From Paenibacillus sp. Soil750 (GTDB lineage Bacteria > Bacillota > Bacilli > Paenibacillales > NBRC-103111): DNA of 64,000 bases. Within the stretch, counting starts at the first letter, position 1; each line of letters begins with the position of its first letter. The notes beneath the pieces were generated by a model. The model saw only the letters and a program-made list of their open reading frames with translations, was not told the DNA's origin and ran no database searches. The DNA is taken from contig NZ_LMSD01000023.1 of assembly GCF_001428045.1 (NCBI RefSeq), forward strand, positions 496,001 through 560,000, written 5' to 3'. The translations under genes and the position numbers were made by a program. Positions 8,448 through 17,429 of the stretch are shown piece by piece.

Positions 8448-9539
8448 ATGACAGTGAAAACGTTAAACGTCGGCATTATCGGTCTTGGAGAAGTCGCGCA
8501 AGTGATTCATTTACCTGTACTAGAAACGCTTCCTATGCAGTTCCGTATTGCAGCTTTATGCGATATTTCGCCAAAGCTAGTAGCCCATTTAGGTGACAAA
8601 TATAACGTAGAAAATCTATACACAGACGCTGCGGAGCTAGTCAAGCAACCGGATCTGGATATCGTTTTCGTGTTGAATAGTGATGAATACCATGCAGAAT
8701 GTGCGATTGCAGCTGCGAATCATAAGAAGCATGTGTTGATCGAGAAGCCGATGTGTTTAACGGAGAGCGAAGCTGACGCCATCATTGAAGCCCAACAACG
8801 CAATGGGGTGAAAATCATGGTTGGCTATATGCGCAGATACGCGGCATCCTTCGTGGAAGCGGTAAAGCAAATTGGCGGCTTTGAGAATATCCAATATGCG
8901 AGAGTAAGGGATATCATTGGACCCAACCGCTTATTCGTTAAGCCAACGAGTCATGTCGTTTCCTTTGATGATATTCCGGAAACGTTGAAGGCGGATAAGC
9001 GTCATAGAAGTGAGAAATTAGTGAAGGAAGCGACGGGGGGGAACGCGGAATCACCAAATGGTCAGTTATATCGCCTACTTTGCGGCTTATCTAGTCATGA
9101 TCTTTCCGCTATGCGCGAAGCGCTTGGTATGCCCAAAGGGATCGTTGGTGCTAAAGTAACGAACAATGGCAGTTTATTTTTGACGGCGATCTTCGATTAC
9201 GATCAATTTGCAGTTACATTCGAAACGGGTACAGACGGTCAGGGACGCTTCGATGCTCATTTGGAAGTATATGCGACGCATAAATCTGTCCGTGTTCAAT
9301 ACGATACACCCTATATTCGCCATCTTCCTACGAAGCTCCATGTGCATGAAACGGTCGGCGAAGCCTATACTGAATCTGTGATTCGTCCTACTTGGACAGA
9401 CTCGTACACCTTAGAGCTGCAATACCTGTACGACGTGATCACGCAGGATTTAACACCGAAGACGACCCCAGAGGATTATAAGCAAGATCTTGTTATTTTC
9501 AAAATGATCCTGGATGCGCTATCGCGCAATGAAATCTAA
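8448..9539 (+). CDS. Gfo/Idh/MocA family oxidoreductase (paralogue B)
   Basis: The 363-residue protein has a Rossmann motif GLGEVAQ (12-18), EKP with K100, and SSHDLSA with H217 and D218. It is a close paralogue of 5854-6939 over its whole length, including the C-terminal TPYIRHLPTKLHVHETVGEAY region (shown as two shared blocks), so both probably act on related substrates. It starts after AAGGAGAG, 39 bases past operator O2. Its stop codon lies inside operator O3. Confidence 0.92.
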   Translation: MTVKTLNVGIIGLGEVAQVIHLPVLETLPMQFRIAALCDISPKLVAHLGDKYNVENLYTDAAELVKQPDLDIVFVLNSDEYHAECAIAAANHKKHVLIEKPMCLTESEADAIIEAQQRNGVKIMVGYMRRYAASFVEAVKQIGGFENIQYARVRDIIGPNRLFVKPTSHVVSFDDIPETLKADKRHRSEKLVKEATGGNAESPNGQLYRLLCGLSSHDLSAMREALGMPKGIVGAKVTNNGSLFLTAIFDYDQFAVTFETGTDGQGRFDAHLEVYATHKSVRVQYDTPYIRHLPTKLHVHETVGEAYTESVIRPTWTDSYTLELQYLYDVITQDLTPKTTPEDYKQDLVIFKMILDALSRNEI

Positions 9540-9551
9540 ACGTTTAAATTT
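9532..9551. promoter_or_regulatory. LacI-family operator O3, overlapping a stop codon
   Basis: AAATCTAAAC is followed by GTTTAAATTT: a 20-base palindrome with one mismatch, matching O1 and O2. It contains the stop codon of 8448-9539 (TAA at 9537-9539) and sits 30 bases before the next gene, which suggests a separate repressible promoter or a roadblock there. Confidence 0.72.
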
Positions 9552-9581
9552 TGAAGTGTTATCTGCTGAAAGGAGGAACTT

Positions 9582-10751
9582 ATGCGTAAAATTACTGTAG
9601 GCATTATTGGAACAGGATTTATCGGACCTGCTCATATCGAAGCGATAAGAAGGCTGGGATTCGTAGAAGTTGTGGCTATCGCGGAATCTAATCTCGCTTC
9701 AGCCGAGAAGAAAGCTCAGCGGTTAGGCATTCCCAAAGCTTACGGAGATTATCGAGAACTGCTACAGGATCCGGACATCGAGGTTGTACACAACTGCACA
9801 CCTAATTATCTTCATTTTCAAATTAATAAGGAGGCTATCTTAGCTGGCAAGCATATTTTGTCAGAGAAGCCCCTGGCGATCTCAAGTGTAGAGTCTGCGG
9901 AGCTAGTGGCTCTAGCGAAATCCAAGGGTATTGTACATGGCGTCAATTTCAACTATAGACAATTCCCAATTCTACGGCAGCTTGCCTCTATGATTCAACG
10001 GGATGATCTGGGGCCAATTCATCTTATTCATGGCAGTTATCTGCAGGACTGGTTACTCTATGAAACGGACTATAATTGGCGACTTGCTCCGGAAATTGGT
10101 GGTGCATCTAGAGCTGTTGCAGATATTGGCTCTCACTGGTGCGATACCATTCAATATGTCACAGGTAAAAAAGTGGTTGAAGTATTTGCCGATTTGGCAA
10201 CGGTCATTCCGATCAGGAAAAAACCTATTCACCAAGTAACGACATATGCTTCTCAAGGGGGCACCGCGGTTGACTATGAGGATGCCGCCATTGTAACGGA
10301 AGACTATGCATCTGTTTTACTTCGCTTTGATGATGGCGCCAAAGGAGTCTTTTCCGTTTCACAAGTGAGTGCGGGAAGGAAGAATAAGCTTAGCTTTGAA
10401 CTAAACGGCAGCAAAAAGTCTGCATGTTGGAACCAAGAAGAAGCTGAAAAGTTGTGGATCGGCCATCGAGACCAAGCTAATGAAGTGCTATTAGCTGACC
10501 CAGCCCTCTTTTTACAAGAAGCACGTTCAACCATCCATCATCCTGGGGGGCATAACGAAGGCTGGCCAGACTCGGTCAAACATATGATGTTACACTTCTA
10601 TTCTTTCCTTAGGGAAGGGAAAGATCCGTTAACAGAGCAGCCTAACTTTGCGACCTTTGAGGATGGGCACTGCTCTATGTTGATTACTGAAGCCATATTG
10701 GATAGTTATGCGAAGGGGCAATGGGTGAAAGTAAAGCAGACTGGGGGATGA
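9582..10751 (+). CDS. Gfo/Idh/MocA family oxidoreductase (divergent member)
   Basis: The 389-residue protein has a Rossmann motif GTGFIGPAH (10-18), EKP with K96, and GSHWCD with H185 and D188. It is only distantly related to the two paralogues, so it probably carries out another redox step on the same pathway. The GGASRAVADIGSHW stretch is typical of the larger sugar dehydrogenase and reductase-like subgroup. The start follows AAAGGAGG. As the last gene of the LacI-controlled group, it lies convergent to the AraC gene, with no strong terminator visible in the 118-base gap. Confidence 0.92.
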   Translation: MRKITVGIIGTGFIGPAHIEAIRRLGFVEVVAIAESNLASAEKKAQRLGIPKAYGDYRELLQDPDIEVVHNCTPNYLHFQINKEAILAGKHILSEKPLAISSVESAELVALAKSKGIVHGVNFNYRQFPILRQLASMIQRDDLGPIHLIHGSYLQDWLLYETDYNWRLAPEIGGASRAVADIGSHWCDTIQYVTGKKVVEVFADLATVIPIRKKPIHQVTTYASQGGTAVDYEDAAIVTEDYASVLLRFDDGAKGVFSVSQVSAGRKNKLSFELNGSKKSACWNQEEAEKLWIGHRDQANEVLLADPALFLQEARSTIHHPGGHNEGWPDSVKHMMLHFYSFLREGKDPLTEQPNFATFEDGHCSMLITEAILDSYAKGQWVKVKQTGG

Positions 10752-10869
10752 CATAAGAGGATGTAACATATAACGCCCAAGCCGCACCTCGGCTCCAAGC
10801 TGAGCCTATTCCCAACTCTTGTCCGCCAAAGATTGCTAGATGTATGAATCAGATGCGAGTTTATCACAT

Positions 10870-11742
10870 TCAATTCCTCCTGCGATACATAGCCGGTGTT
10901 ACACCTGTTTTCTCTTTAAATAGTCGATAGAATCTTTTCGGATCCTGAATCCCAACGGCTGCGGCGATATCTGCAATGGATAGGACGCGGTGGGAAGGAT
11001 CAGCCAATAGTCGGCAGCTTTGGTTGATTCGCTCATGAGAGATCAGCTCCGAAAGGGACGTACCTGTATGTTCGGTAATAATGCGTTGTAATTGTCTTGT
11101 ACCAATTCCCACCTCTTTAGCTAAACTAGCTAAGGTAATCTTGTCAGCTAATCGGCTTCGAATCGACCGTAGGACAGTTTCCAATCTGTCTTGATTGGGA
11201 GAGGATGAAGCTTCTTTGTGTTCTATGGCGCGCTCCATGACGATGAGCAGCTGGAGGAGAAGTCCGCACATCATGGTTTCGTAGCCAGTCCGCTTCTGTT
11301 GGAATTCACTTAATAGAGATGACATCGCTTGTTCGAACTCTCCCGATTGTTCTCTCATTTGCAGCCATTGACCGCCATGCGCAACCAGATCATTGAACCT
11401 GTACATGTAGTACTGGTCTGGCAGAATGGAGGTAAGGAAATGAAATAGCGATGCATCGAAGATGCAGTTGCCTATCCGCAGTGGCTTATTCGGATGGGGA
11501 GATGAGGGGCGGAAAATATGGGAGATGCCAATAGGAATGAAAAATAAATCACCTTTACTGACGCGGATCGTCTGATCTCCAATATAGTGAAACCCGCTCC
11601 CCTCCCATACATAGCTGATTTCATAGAAATCATGCAAATGTTCAGGAAGATCGAAATGTTCATAAACTTTATTGACGAATATAGCAAATCCATTCTCAAA
11701 AAACTCTTCGCCTTTCTCAACGTGCATATCAGGTCTGCGCAT
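10870..11742 (-). CDS. AraC family regulator with cupin sensor domain
   Basis: The 290-residue protein has an N-terminal cupin-like arm (HLHDFYEISYVWEGSGFHYIG, quoted in part, residues about 35-55) that binds a sugar effector, and a C-terminal pair of helix-turn-helix motifs (IGTRQLQRIITEHTGTSL and IADIAAAVGIQDPKRFYRLF, residues about 190-285). The start follows AAGGGAG. It is divergent from the GH78 alpha-L-rhamnosidase gene, with only 130 bases between them, which suggests rhamnoside-responsive control of that enzyme. Confidence 0.93.
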   Translation of the reverse strand: MRRPDMHVEKGEEFFENGFAIFVNKVYEHFDLPEHLHDFYEISYVWEGSGFHYIGDQTIRVSKGDLFFIPIGISHIFRPSSPHPNKPLRIGNCIFDASLFHFLTSILPDQYYMYRFNDLVAHGGQWLQMREQSGEFEQAMSSLLSEFQQKRTGYETMMCGLLLQLLIVMERAIEHKEASSSPNQDRLETVLRSIRSRLADKITLASLAKEVGIGTRQLQRIITEHTGTSLSELISHERINQSCRLLADPSHRVLSIADIAAAVGIQDPKRFYRLFKEKTGVTPAMYRRRN

Positions 11743-11774
11743 AGGAACTCCCTTACTTCGATTAGGATAATGTC

Positions 11775-11803
11775 ATCATATACCTAGTATATGTCGTAAT
11801 CAA
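11775..11803 (-). promoter_or_regulatory. Promoter of the AraC gene with embedded palindrome
   Basis: On the minus strand TTGATT is followed after 17 bases by TATGAT, a good sigma-A promoter for the AraC gene. The palindrome CATATAC-CTA-GTATATG (11777-11793) overlaps the spacer and -10 box, so a bound regulator would block this promoter. On the plus strand a TATAAT at 11830 may serve the rhamnosidase, but it has no clear -35, as expected of an activated promoter. Confidence 0.5.
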
Positions 11804-11872
11804 CCAATAACATTGCTCCTCCCTTTTTTTATAATTAAAGAGAGATAGGAACGTAAGGAGGACGCTAACGCG

Positions 11873-14788
11873 ATGACAATGACGAATTGGCAAGCCCAGT
11901 GGATTTGGGGAGATGGAGAAGAAAGTCCGCGGAATGAATGGAGATGTTTTCGCAAAACGTTCGAAGTTCCGCACAGCGAGGGGCTAAGTAATCCTACAGC
12001 TTCGCTGAGAATTACAGCGGATTCAAGATATGTTCTCACGGTCAATGGCACCCAGGTGGGGAGAGGGCCGGTTCGCTCTTGGCCTTTTGAATTAGCCTAC
12101 GATACGTATGAAATCGGTCATTTACTAAAACCAGGCGAAATGAACACTGTAGCTGTTCTCGTTATGCATTTCGGTGTTTCCACCTTCTACTATGTAAGGG
12201 GGCGCGGGGGCTTACTGGCGGAATTGAACGATTCTGAGGGAAATGTGCTCGCAGCGACAGATGCAACCTGGCTAACATCTGGGCATGTGGGACATCATCC
12301 ACGTGCTTCGAGAGCATCTTGTCAGCATGCTTTTGCCGAATATATAGATGCAAGTCGCTGGGATTCGTCATGGATGCAGAGGGAGTATGACCCTATAAAC
12401 TGGATGCAATCGGTCGTGCTTGGGCCTGTTGGCATGGAACCGTGGACGGTGGTAAAACCGCGTGATATTCCTCTTTTGACGGAAGAAATCATTACGCCAG
12501 TTCGAGTCGAATCTCTCGCGAAGATCAAAACGTTTCAGGTGACAGCGACACTAGATATCCGGAACGGTTGGATAGACGGAAGCGAAGTTCATGCGAATCG
12601 CATTCATTTCCTTGGTTACACAGCGACATCCCTTGTGTCCAGCAAAGCCGGCAAGGTGACGATTGGTTTCCTTCAAAGCGGAGAATGTTTCAAAGCCCTA
12701 TCGCTAAACGGGGAGTGGATTGAGAGTAATCGCATCTATGGTTCGGCGCCAGAACGATATGTGGACGTTGATCTTCAGGCAGGAGATAATCTGCTCCTGA
12801 TTGATGTGTCTAGTCATATTCATACAGGCAAGCTACAGATTGGCTTATACGCGGAGAAAGATCAAGTAGTCTCCTTCCAGGCGCCAGCAAACTACCGAGA
12901 ACATGCGGAATCTGCTTGGCTCAGAATAGGACCTTTCGATGCCGTTGAGTTAATTGATCACCAACGTGTTCGCGCCTTGGAGTCGGAACATCCGAGCTAC
13001 CTAGAACTGCACGATAACGTGAGAACTGTGGAAGATTTAAGCGTGTACAAGGATTGGATTCAACCTGTAAATCCTAAGTACGTGTCTGAGGTAGATGTAT
13101 TTGCGCTAAGTGTTTGGAGAAAAGAAAACATTCGCTACGCAGTTCCTCCCCAGCTGCAAAATGCGATTATTCCAAACGCGGAAGCAGCTAGCGTACCTGT
13201 TTTCGAAGGATACGATACGGAAGTGTTATTTGATTTAGGGAAAGAATATTCCGGTTATTTGGCCTTCGAGGTGGAAGCCAATGAGGGAGATATCCTAGAT
13301 TGGTATGGCTTCGAGTATATGGCTGGTGAGTACAGACAGGACATGTTTGGACTTGACCATACGCTTCGTTATGTATGCAAAGCGGGCCGCCAGCGCTATG
13401 AAACTCCGATTCGGCGAGGTTTTCGATATGTGTCCATGACGGTACGAGGAGCTAAGCAGTCGATTAAACTCTACAACGTCACGATGATTCAGAGTAATTA
13501 TCCCGTTGCAGAAGTCGGGCAATTCACGTGTTCGGACGAACTCTTGAATGATATTTGGGAAATATCCCGCCACACAACGAAGGTGTGTATGGAGGATACT
13601 TTCGTAGATTGTCCTGCTTTTGAGCAGGTATTCTGGGTTGGAGACAGTCGGAATGAAGCTTTAGTAAGTAACTATTTATATGGTGTGCAAGATATTGTTA
13701 AACGCTGCTTAAGCCTTGTACCCGGTTCTAAGCACCAAACCCCGTTGTTCGCAGACCAAGTGCCTAGCGGGTGGAGCAGTGTGATTCCCAATTGGACGTT
13801 CTTCTGGGCGATTGCTTGTGCAGAATATTACGATCAGACGGCAGATGAATCATTTGCTTCGGAGATGTATGGACATATCCGATTTACACTCGAGCATTAT
13901 TTAACGAACATTAATGATCAAGGCCTCTTTGCGATTAAAGGCTGGAATCTACTCGACTGGTCACCGATTGATCAGCCGAATGACGGCATTGTCACGCACC
14001 AAAATATGTTTCTAGCGCATACGTTAAGAGTTGGCGCACGAATGGCACGCATTTCAGGCGATGATCAGGGAGTTGCTTTATTCGAAGATGCGGCACTGCG
14101 ACTGGAAACAGCCATCAACAACCATTTGTGGAATGAGGATGCATTGGCGTATATCGATTGCATCCATGCGGATGGAAGACGTTCGCAAGTTGTGAGTATG
14201 CAGACACAGGTAGTTGCCTCCTTAACTGGCGTAGCGTTCGGTGACCGAAAACAGAAGATCGACAGTTACCTCGTGTCTCCGCCGTCTCATTTTGTGCAAA
14301 TTGGTAGTCCATTTATGTCGTTCTTCTATTACGAAGCGCTTGCGAAATTGGGGGAAGTTGATCTCGTGCTAGCGGATATTCGCCATAACTATGGGATGAT
14401 GATTCGCAATGGAGCGACAACATGTTGGGAACAGTATCCGAATTTCCTTGAAAATCGTGCGAATCCGAATATGCTTACCCGTAGTCATTGTCATGCCTGG
14501 TCTTCGGCTCCCGCATATTTCTTGGGCAGGGAAGTGCTAGGTGTGAGAAGTCTTGCACCCGGATGGTCAGAGATCGAAGTTGCGCCAGCACCGAGTGGAT
14601 TGACATGGGCGAAGGGGAGCGTTCCACATCCAGCAGGGGGACGAATCGATGTGTCCTGGACGGTGAACGAAGCTAGTAAAACGATGGAACTTACCGTTAG
14701 TTATCCGGCAAGTGTGTCTGTTCAAGTTCGGATGCCAGAAGGCTATACAGGCAATGTGAAAGAATTGAAACTGCAGCTTCTTGAATAG
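11873..14788 (+). CDS. GH78 alpha-L-rhamnosidase
   Basis: The 971-residue protein has no signal peptide and so is probably cytoplasmic. It has N-terminal beta-sandwich domains (WQAQWIWG at the start, then the carbohydrate-binding Bac_rhamnosid_N type domain), an alpha/alpha-barrel and a C-terminal beta domain. The catalytic block is fully kept: VDCPAFEQVFWVGD gives D579, E584, W588 and D591, and TTCWEQYP gives E853. These are each exactly 12 residues later than D567, E572, W576, D579 and E841 of Bacillus RhaB as I recall them, so the enzyme should be active in removing terminal alpha-L-rhamnose from plant glycosides or rhamnogalacturonan fragments. The start follows AAGGAGG. It is transcribed divergently from its probable AraC regulator and followed by a strong terminator. 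Confidence 0.93.
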   Translation: MTMTNWQAQWIWGDGEESPRNEWRCFRKTFEVPHSEGLSNPTASLRITADSRYVLTVNGTQVGRGPVRSWPFELAYDTYEIGHLLKPGEMNTVAVLVMHFGVSTFYYVRGRGGLLAELNDSEGNVLAATDATWLTSGHVGHHPRASRASCQHAFAEYIDASRWDSSWMQREYDPINWMQSVVLGPVGMEPWTVVKPRDIPLLTEEIITPVRVESLAKIKTFQVTATLDIRNGWIDGSEVHANRIHFLGYTATSLVSSKAGKVTIGFLQSGECFKALSLNGEWIESNRIYGSAPERYVDVDLQAGDNLLLIDVSSHIHTGKLQIGLYAEKDQVVSFQAPANYREHAESAWLRIGPFDAVELIDHQRVRALESEHPSYLELHDNVRTVEDLSVYKDWIQPVNPKYVSEVDVFALSVWRKENIRYAVPPQLQNAIIPNAEAASVPVFEGYDTEVLFDLGKEYSGYLAFEVEANEGDILDWYGFEYMAGEYRQDMFGLDHTLRYVCKAGRQRYETPIRRGFRYVSMTVRGAKQSIKLYNVTMIQSNYPVAEVGQFTCSDELLNDIWEISRHTTKVCMEDTFVDCPAFEQVFWVGDSRNEALVSNYLYGVQDIVKRCLSLVPGSKHQTPLFADQVPSGWSSVIPNWTFFWAIACAEYYDQTADESFASEMYGHIRFTLEHYLTNINDQGLFAIKGWNLLDWSPIDQPNDGIVTHQNMFLAHTLRVGARMARISGDDQGVALFEDAALRLETAINNHLWNEDALAYIDCIHADGRRSQVVSMQTQVVASLTGVAFGDRKQKIDSYLVSPPSHFVQIGSPFMSFFYYEALAKLGEVDLVLADIRHNYGMMIRNGATTCWEQYPNFLENRANPNMLTRSHCHAWSSAPAYFLGREVLGVRSLAPGWSEIEVAPAPSGLTWAKGSVPHPAGGRIDVSWTVNEASKTMELTVSYPASVSVQVRMPEGYTGNVKELKLQLLE

Positions 14789-14790
14789 GG

Positions 14791-14836
14791 AAAAGGTTTG
14801 CCTGTTATGTTTAGGGACATAGTGGGCAAACCTTTT
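14791..14836 (+). terminator. Rho-independent terminator after GH78
   Basis: AAAAGGTTTGCC pairs exactly with GGCAAACCTTTT around a 22-base loop, three bases after the stop codon. Because of the A-tract and T-tract it can work in both directions, so it may also end the minus-strand ger operon. Confidence 0.8.
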
Positions 14837-14930
14837 GTGTAGTTCTGTTGGGTGACAAGAATATAGTCCCGTTAGGATCCGTTGGCAGAACCATGCCAAG
14901 AATATCGTCGAATTTAAACCGCGGGATACG

Positions 14931-16016
14931 CTATATTCGCTTGCGTTTTCTCATCAAGGTTAAAAAAACTAATAGGATGGGAATAATCGCAGTCGGAAGT
15001 AGGGAAGAAACCAGTGCAATTGTAGTGTTATAAAGATAAAGGTCGCTCATACGGATAAAGCTTTTTTGTGTCATCGCAAAAAATAAAAGCCCAACTGGGA
15101 GAATAAAATTTCGCGTATTTTTTAATTGTAGTGTATGAGCGAGCAACTTGATAAAAATATGTTGGAGAACGACAATTTCGAATAAGGTAAATATGGTCCA
15201 AATACCGATGATGACGATCTCAATTCTTTCCAGATATTCTCCGAATTTAACCATTTGAATAGACGAGAAAAAGGGGAACATAATTGTTCCTGCCAAATCT
15301 AGTCCAAGCGAACCTAATGTTAAATAAGTCGCTAGTAATAAATAGAGAAATGAGAGAACTAAGGCACTTAAGCTAATTGTGAATATCTTATCCAAATTCT
15401 TCACACGATAGAGGATAAAACCAAAAACGATAGATTTTCCAAACGGAAAATAGAAGGAAAGCCACCCACCGTAGACAAGTTCGAAAATACTATGTTGAAA
15501 CTGAGGCAGGAAAGGATTGGTTTCCAATTCTCTTATAATAAATAAACAAATGATTGCAATGCCCACTAAAAAGAAGGGCATAATCACTTGTGTGGACCGA
15601 ACTATCGTACCAAGACCTAGAAATGTGGCATATGTCGTACATAAGATAATAAATAGCACGATTTGGTTAGATGGTAAATTTGGAAGAACAACTGTCGTAT
15701 AAAAGAACGATAAAGCCCGACAGGCTGCCGTCTGAATTTCAAGAATGTAGAGCAGATAAATACAAATTAATAATTTTGCTAGCTTGCTTCCTACTAGGTT
15801 ATCAAAAATCTCAACCATTTTTAAGTTAGGGTACTGCTTCTGTATATAGCACATCAACTGCATCATAATAATAGCAAGGGTAGTCCCTATGGTATAGGAA
15901 ATCCAAACATCTTGTTTTAAGAACTTAGCTTCGTTCAAAAACAGAGTGGAGAAGCCAGACAAATAGCTGAATAATAAAAACCCAAACTGGACATAAGTTA
16001 TTTTAACTGACTTCAT
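14931..16016 (-). CDS. Spore germinant receptor B subunit (GerAB/GerKB family permease)
   Basis: The 361-residue protein is an integral membrane protein of the spore permease family, with about ten hydrophobic segments starting MKSVKITYVQFGFLLFSY and ending in a basic tail MRKRKRI. B subunits sit in the inner spore membrane and bind the germinant (amino acid or sugar). The start follows AGGGG, eight bases past the small D-type gene. It is the last gene of the operon. Confidence 0.93.
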   Translation of the reverse strand: MKSVKITYVQFGFLLFSYLSGFSTLFLNEAKFLKQDVWISYTIGTTLAIIMMQLMCYIQKQYPNLKMVEIFDNLVGSKLAKLLICIYLLYILEIQTAACRALSFFYTTVVLPNLPSNQIVLFIILCTTYATFLGLGTIVRSTQVIMPFFLVGIAIICLFIIRELETNPFLPQFQHSIFELVYGGWLSFYFPFGKSIVFGFILYRVKNLDKIFTISLSALVLSFLYLLLATYLTLGSLGLDLAGTIMFPFFSSIQMVKFGEYLERIEIVIIGIWTIFTLFEIVVLQHIFIKLLAHTLQLKNTRNFILPVGLLFFAMTQKSFIRMSDLYLYNTTIALVSSLLPTAIIPILLVFLTLMRKRKRI

Positions 16017-16024
16017 GACGACCC

Positions 16025-16264
16025 CTAACTTACTTTTAATTGTTCTAACATATAATCCGAGACTGGTTTATACAACTTGGTGTAGAGTGACTCCACTGTT
16101 GGCAGGGTGTAGTGTCCTATCGGAATACAGTAACCTACAATAACTGCGGACAGCAGAAGCATGGCTATCGCATCGTGATTATTTGTTTGCTTTCGTGAAT
16201 TTAGGAATTGTTTGATGCCATAACCTATAGTCAGTACACAGATGATACTATTCAACATATCCAT
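16025..16264 (-). CDS. Small D-type germinant receptor subunit
   Basis: This 79-residue protein has two hydrophobic segments (about residues 3-17 and 33-50) and a polar tail. It lies between the C and B genes of the ger operon and overlaps the end of the C gene by 17 bases, which argues for co-translation. Fourth D subunits of 70-80 residues with two membrane spans are known from some Bacillus gerA-type operons, where they modulate germination. The assignment rests on size, topology and position rather than on a signature motif. Confidence 0.7.
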   Translation of the reverse strand: MDMLNSIICVLTIGYGIKQFLNSRKQTNNHDAIAMLLLSAVIVGYCIPIGHYTLPTVESLYTKLYKPVSDYMLEQLKVS

Positions 16265-17429
16265 TTTCTCCTAGATTTTGAATCAATCCTATTTTTTCAA
16301 TGGCAACATGAACATTTGTCTGGATCGGAATTGTTGGGTAAATCTCATTCCAGTTATTTTTTATCCGATTCCATTCATAGGGATGATGTTGTTTAAATAG
16401 CTCAGAGAATCCTAGAACGTCTACTTTCAACTCTTTTTGTAGGTGATTCAAGCTTTTCTGGATCAACTTTTCTATGACTTTGGAAGCCTCTTGCTCTAAT
16501 TGATCGATTGTATCCGGATTAGCAAACGGTAGAGGTTTAGCTATTTCTCCTATTGTTGAAGTTAAATCTAAATGAATATCGATGCTGGGTTTACCATCAA
16601 CGAAATTGCTTTGGATGAATTTCTTTTTAACTTTAAAAAATAAAGTCACTTTATTAGAGTTATAAGGAATAGTTTCGTTGAAAATTAGGCTGTTCCATTT
16701 CTTTTTCTCTGCCAATAAGTGAACAACTAGCACATCGGATCCCTTCAACCAATCCGTCATTTTATCCTTGTTTATTACTGCTGCACCGTTAAAATATAGA
16801 ACCTCACTAGATTTACTTTGCTTCGAAGTACTCAACCTACCTACAACGTAGCCTCTGTATGGATTAATACTCCAATTGGCAACATCTTGTATGATCTGAC
16901 TAATACTTTTTCCCCACTCTTTTTCATTTCGAACTTTTCCCTGCAAATCGTTGAAAAGTAAATCTCCAGTTTCCGATTTTAAGTTTAATACGTCTGCCGC
17001 ATTGCCATCATTAATAAAAAGATAACTGGTAAGCCGGACTTGCCGATTTCTTGTTATGAAATCCAGTATTTCATACAAAGAATGACGTGCTGCATTTTCG
17101 CCAACGAGAATATATTTATTGTGCTGCCAAGTCAATGTTTTGCCTGCGCGGCTTCGTAAATTTTTGGCAGAATCCAAAATAGAGATGCCGGTTGCACTTG
17201 CAACCCACTCAGAAAGCCCACTCGTTTTATCGGTACTTTTTGATGATGGAAGCAAGCAATACGCAGTAAATACATACCTATTCTTATCGAGATCATAATC
17301 TATCCCCGTTGCTGTAACTAAAGCTATATCGCTAATTTCTATCCTATCCTGTGTACATCCCGCTAGGAATAAGGAGATAGAACACAAAATCAAATATAGG
17401 TTAGTCCTTTTCATAATTCTGCTCAACAT
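16248..17429 (-). CDS. Spore germinant receptor C subunit (Ger(x)C lipoprotein)
   Basis: The 393-residue protein begins with a lipoprotein signal: KRTNLYLILCSISLFLAGC, with lipobox LAGC. The body is typical of Ger(x)C proteins (DIALVTATGIDYD, LTWQHNKYILVGENAA, and a C-terminal FSELFKQHHPYEWN). The C subunit is anchored to the outer face of the inner spore membrane next to the A and B subunits. Its start overlaps the end of the A gene by 29 bases. Either the ATG at 17429 or the one at 17414 could be the start, and neither is ideally spaced from GAGG. It is read with its neighbours as one operon. Confidence 0.93.
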   Translation of the reverse strand: MLSRIMKRTNLYLILCSISLFLAGCTQDRIEISDIALVTATGIDYDLDKNRYVFTAYCLLPSSKSTDKTSGLSEWVASATGISILDSAKNLRSRAGKTLTWQHNKYILVGENAARHSLYEILDFITRNRQVRLTSYLFINDGNAADVLNLKSETGDLLFNDLQGKVRNEKEWGKSISQIIQDVANWSINPYRGYVVGRLSTSKQSKSSEVLYFNGAAVINKDKMTDWLKGSDVLVVHLLAEKKKWNSLIFNETIPYNSNKVTLFFKVKKKFIQSNFVDGKPSIDIHLDLTSTIGEIAKPLPFANPDTIDQLEQEASKVIEKLIQKSLNHLQKELKVDVLGFSELFKQHHPYEWNRIKNNWNEIYPTIPIQTNVHVAIEKIGLIQNLGENGYVE

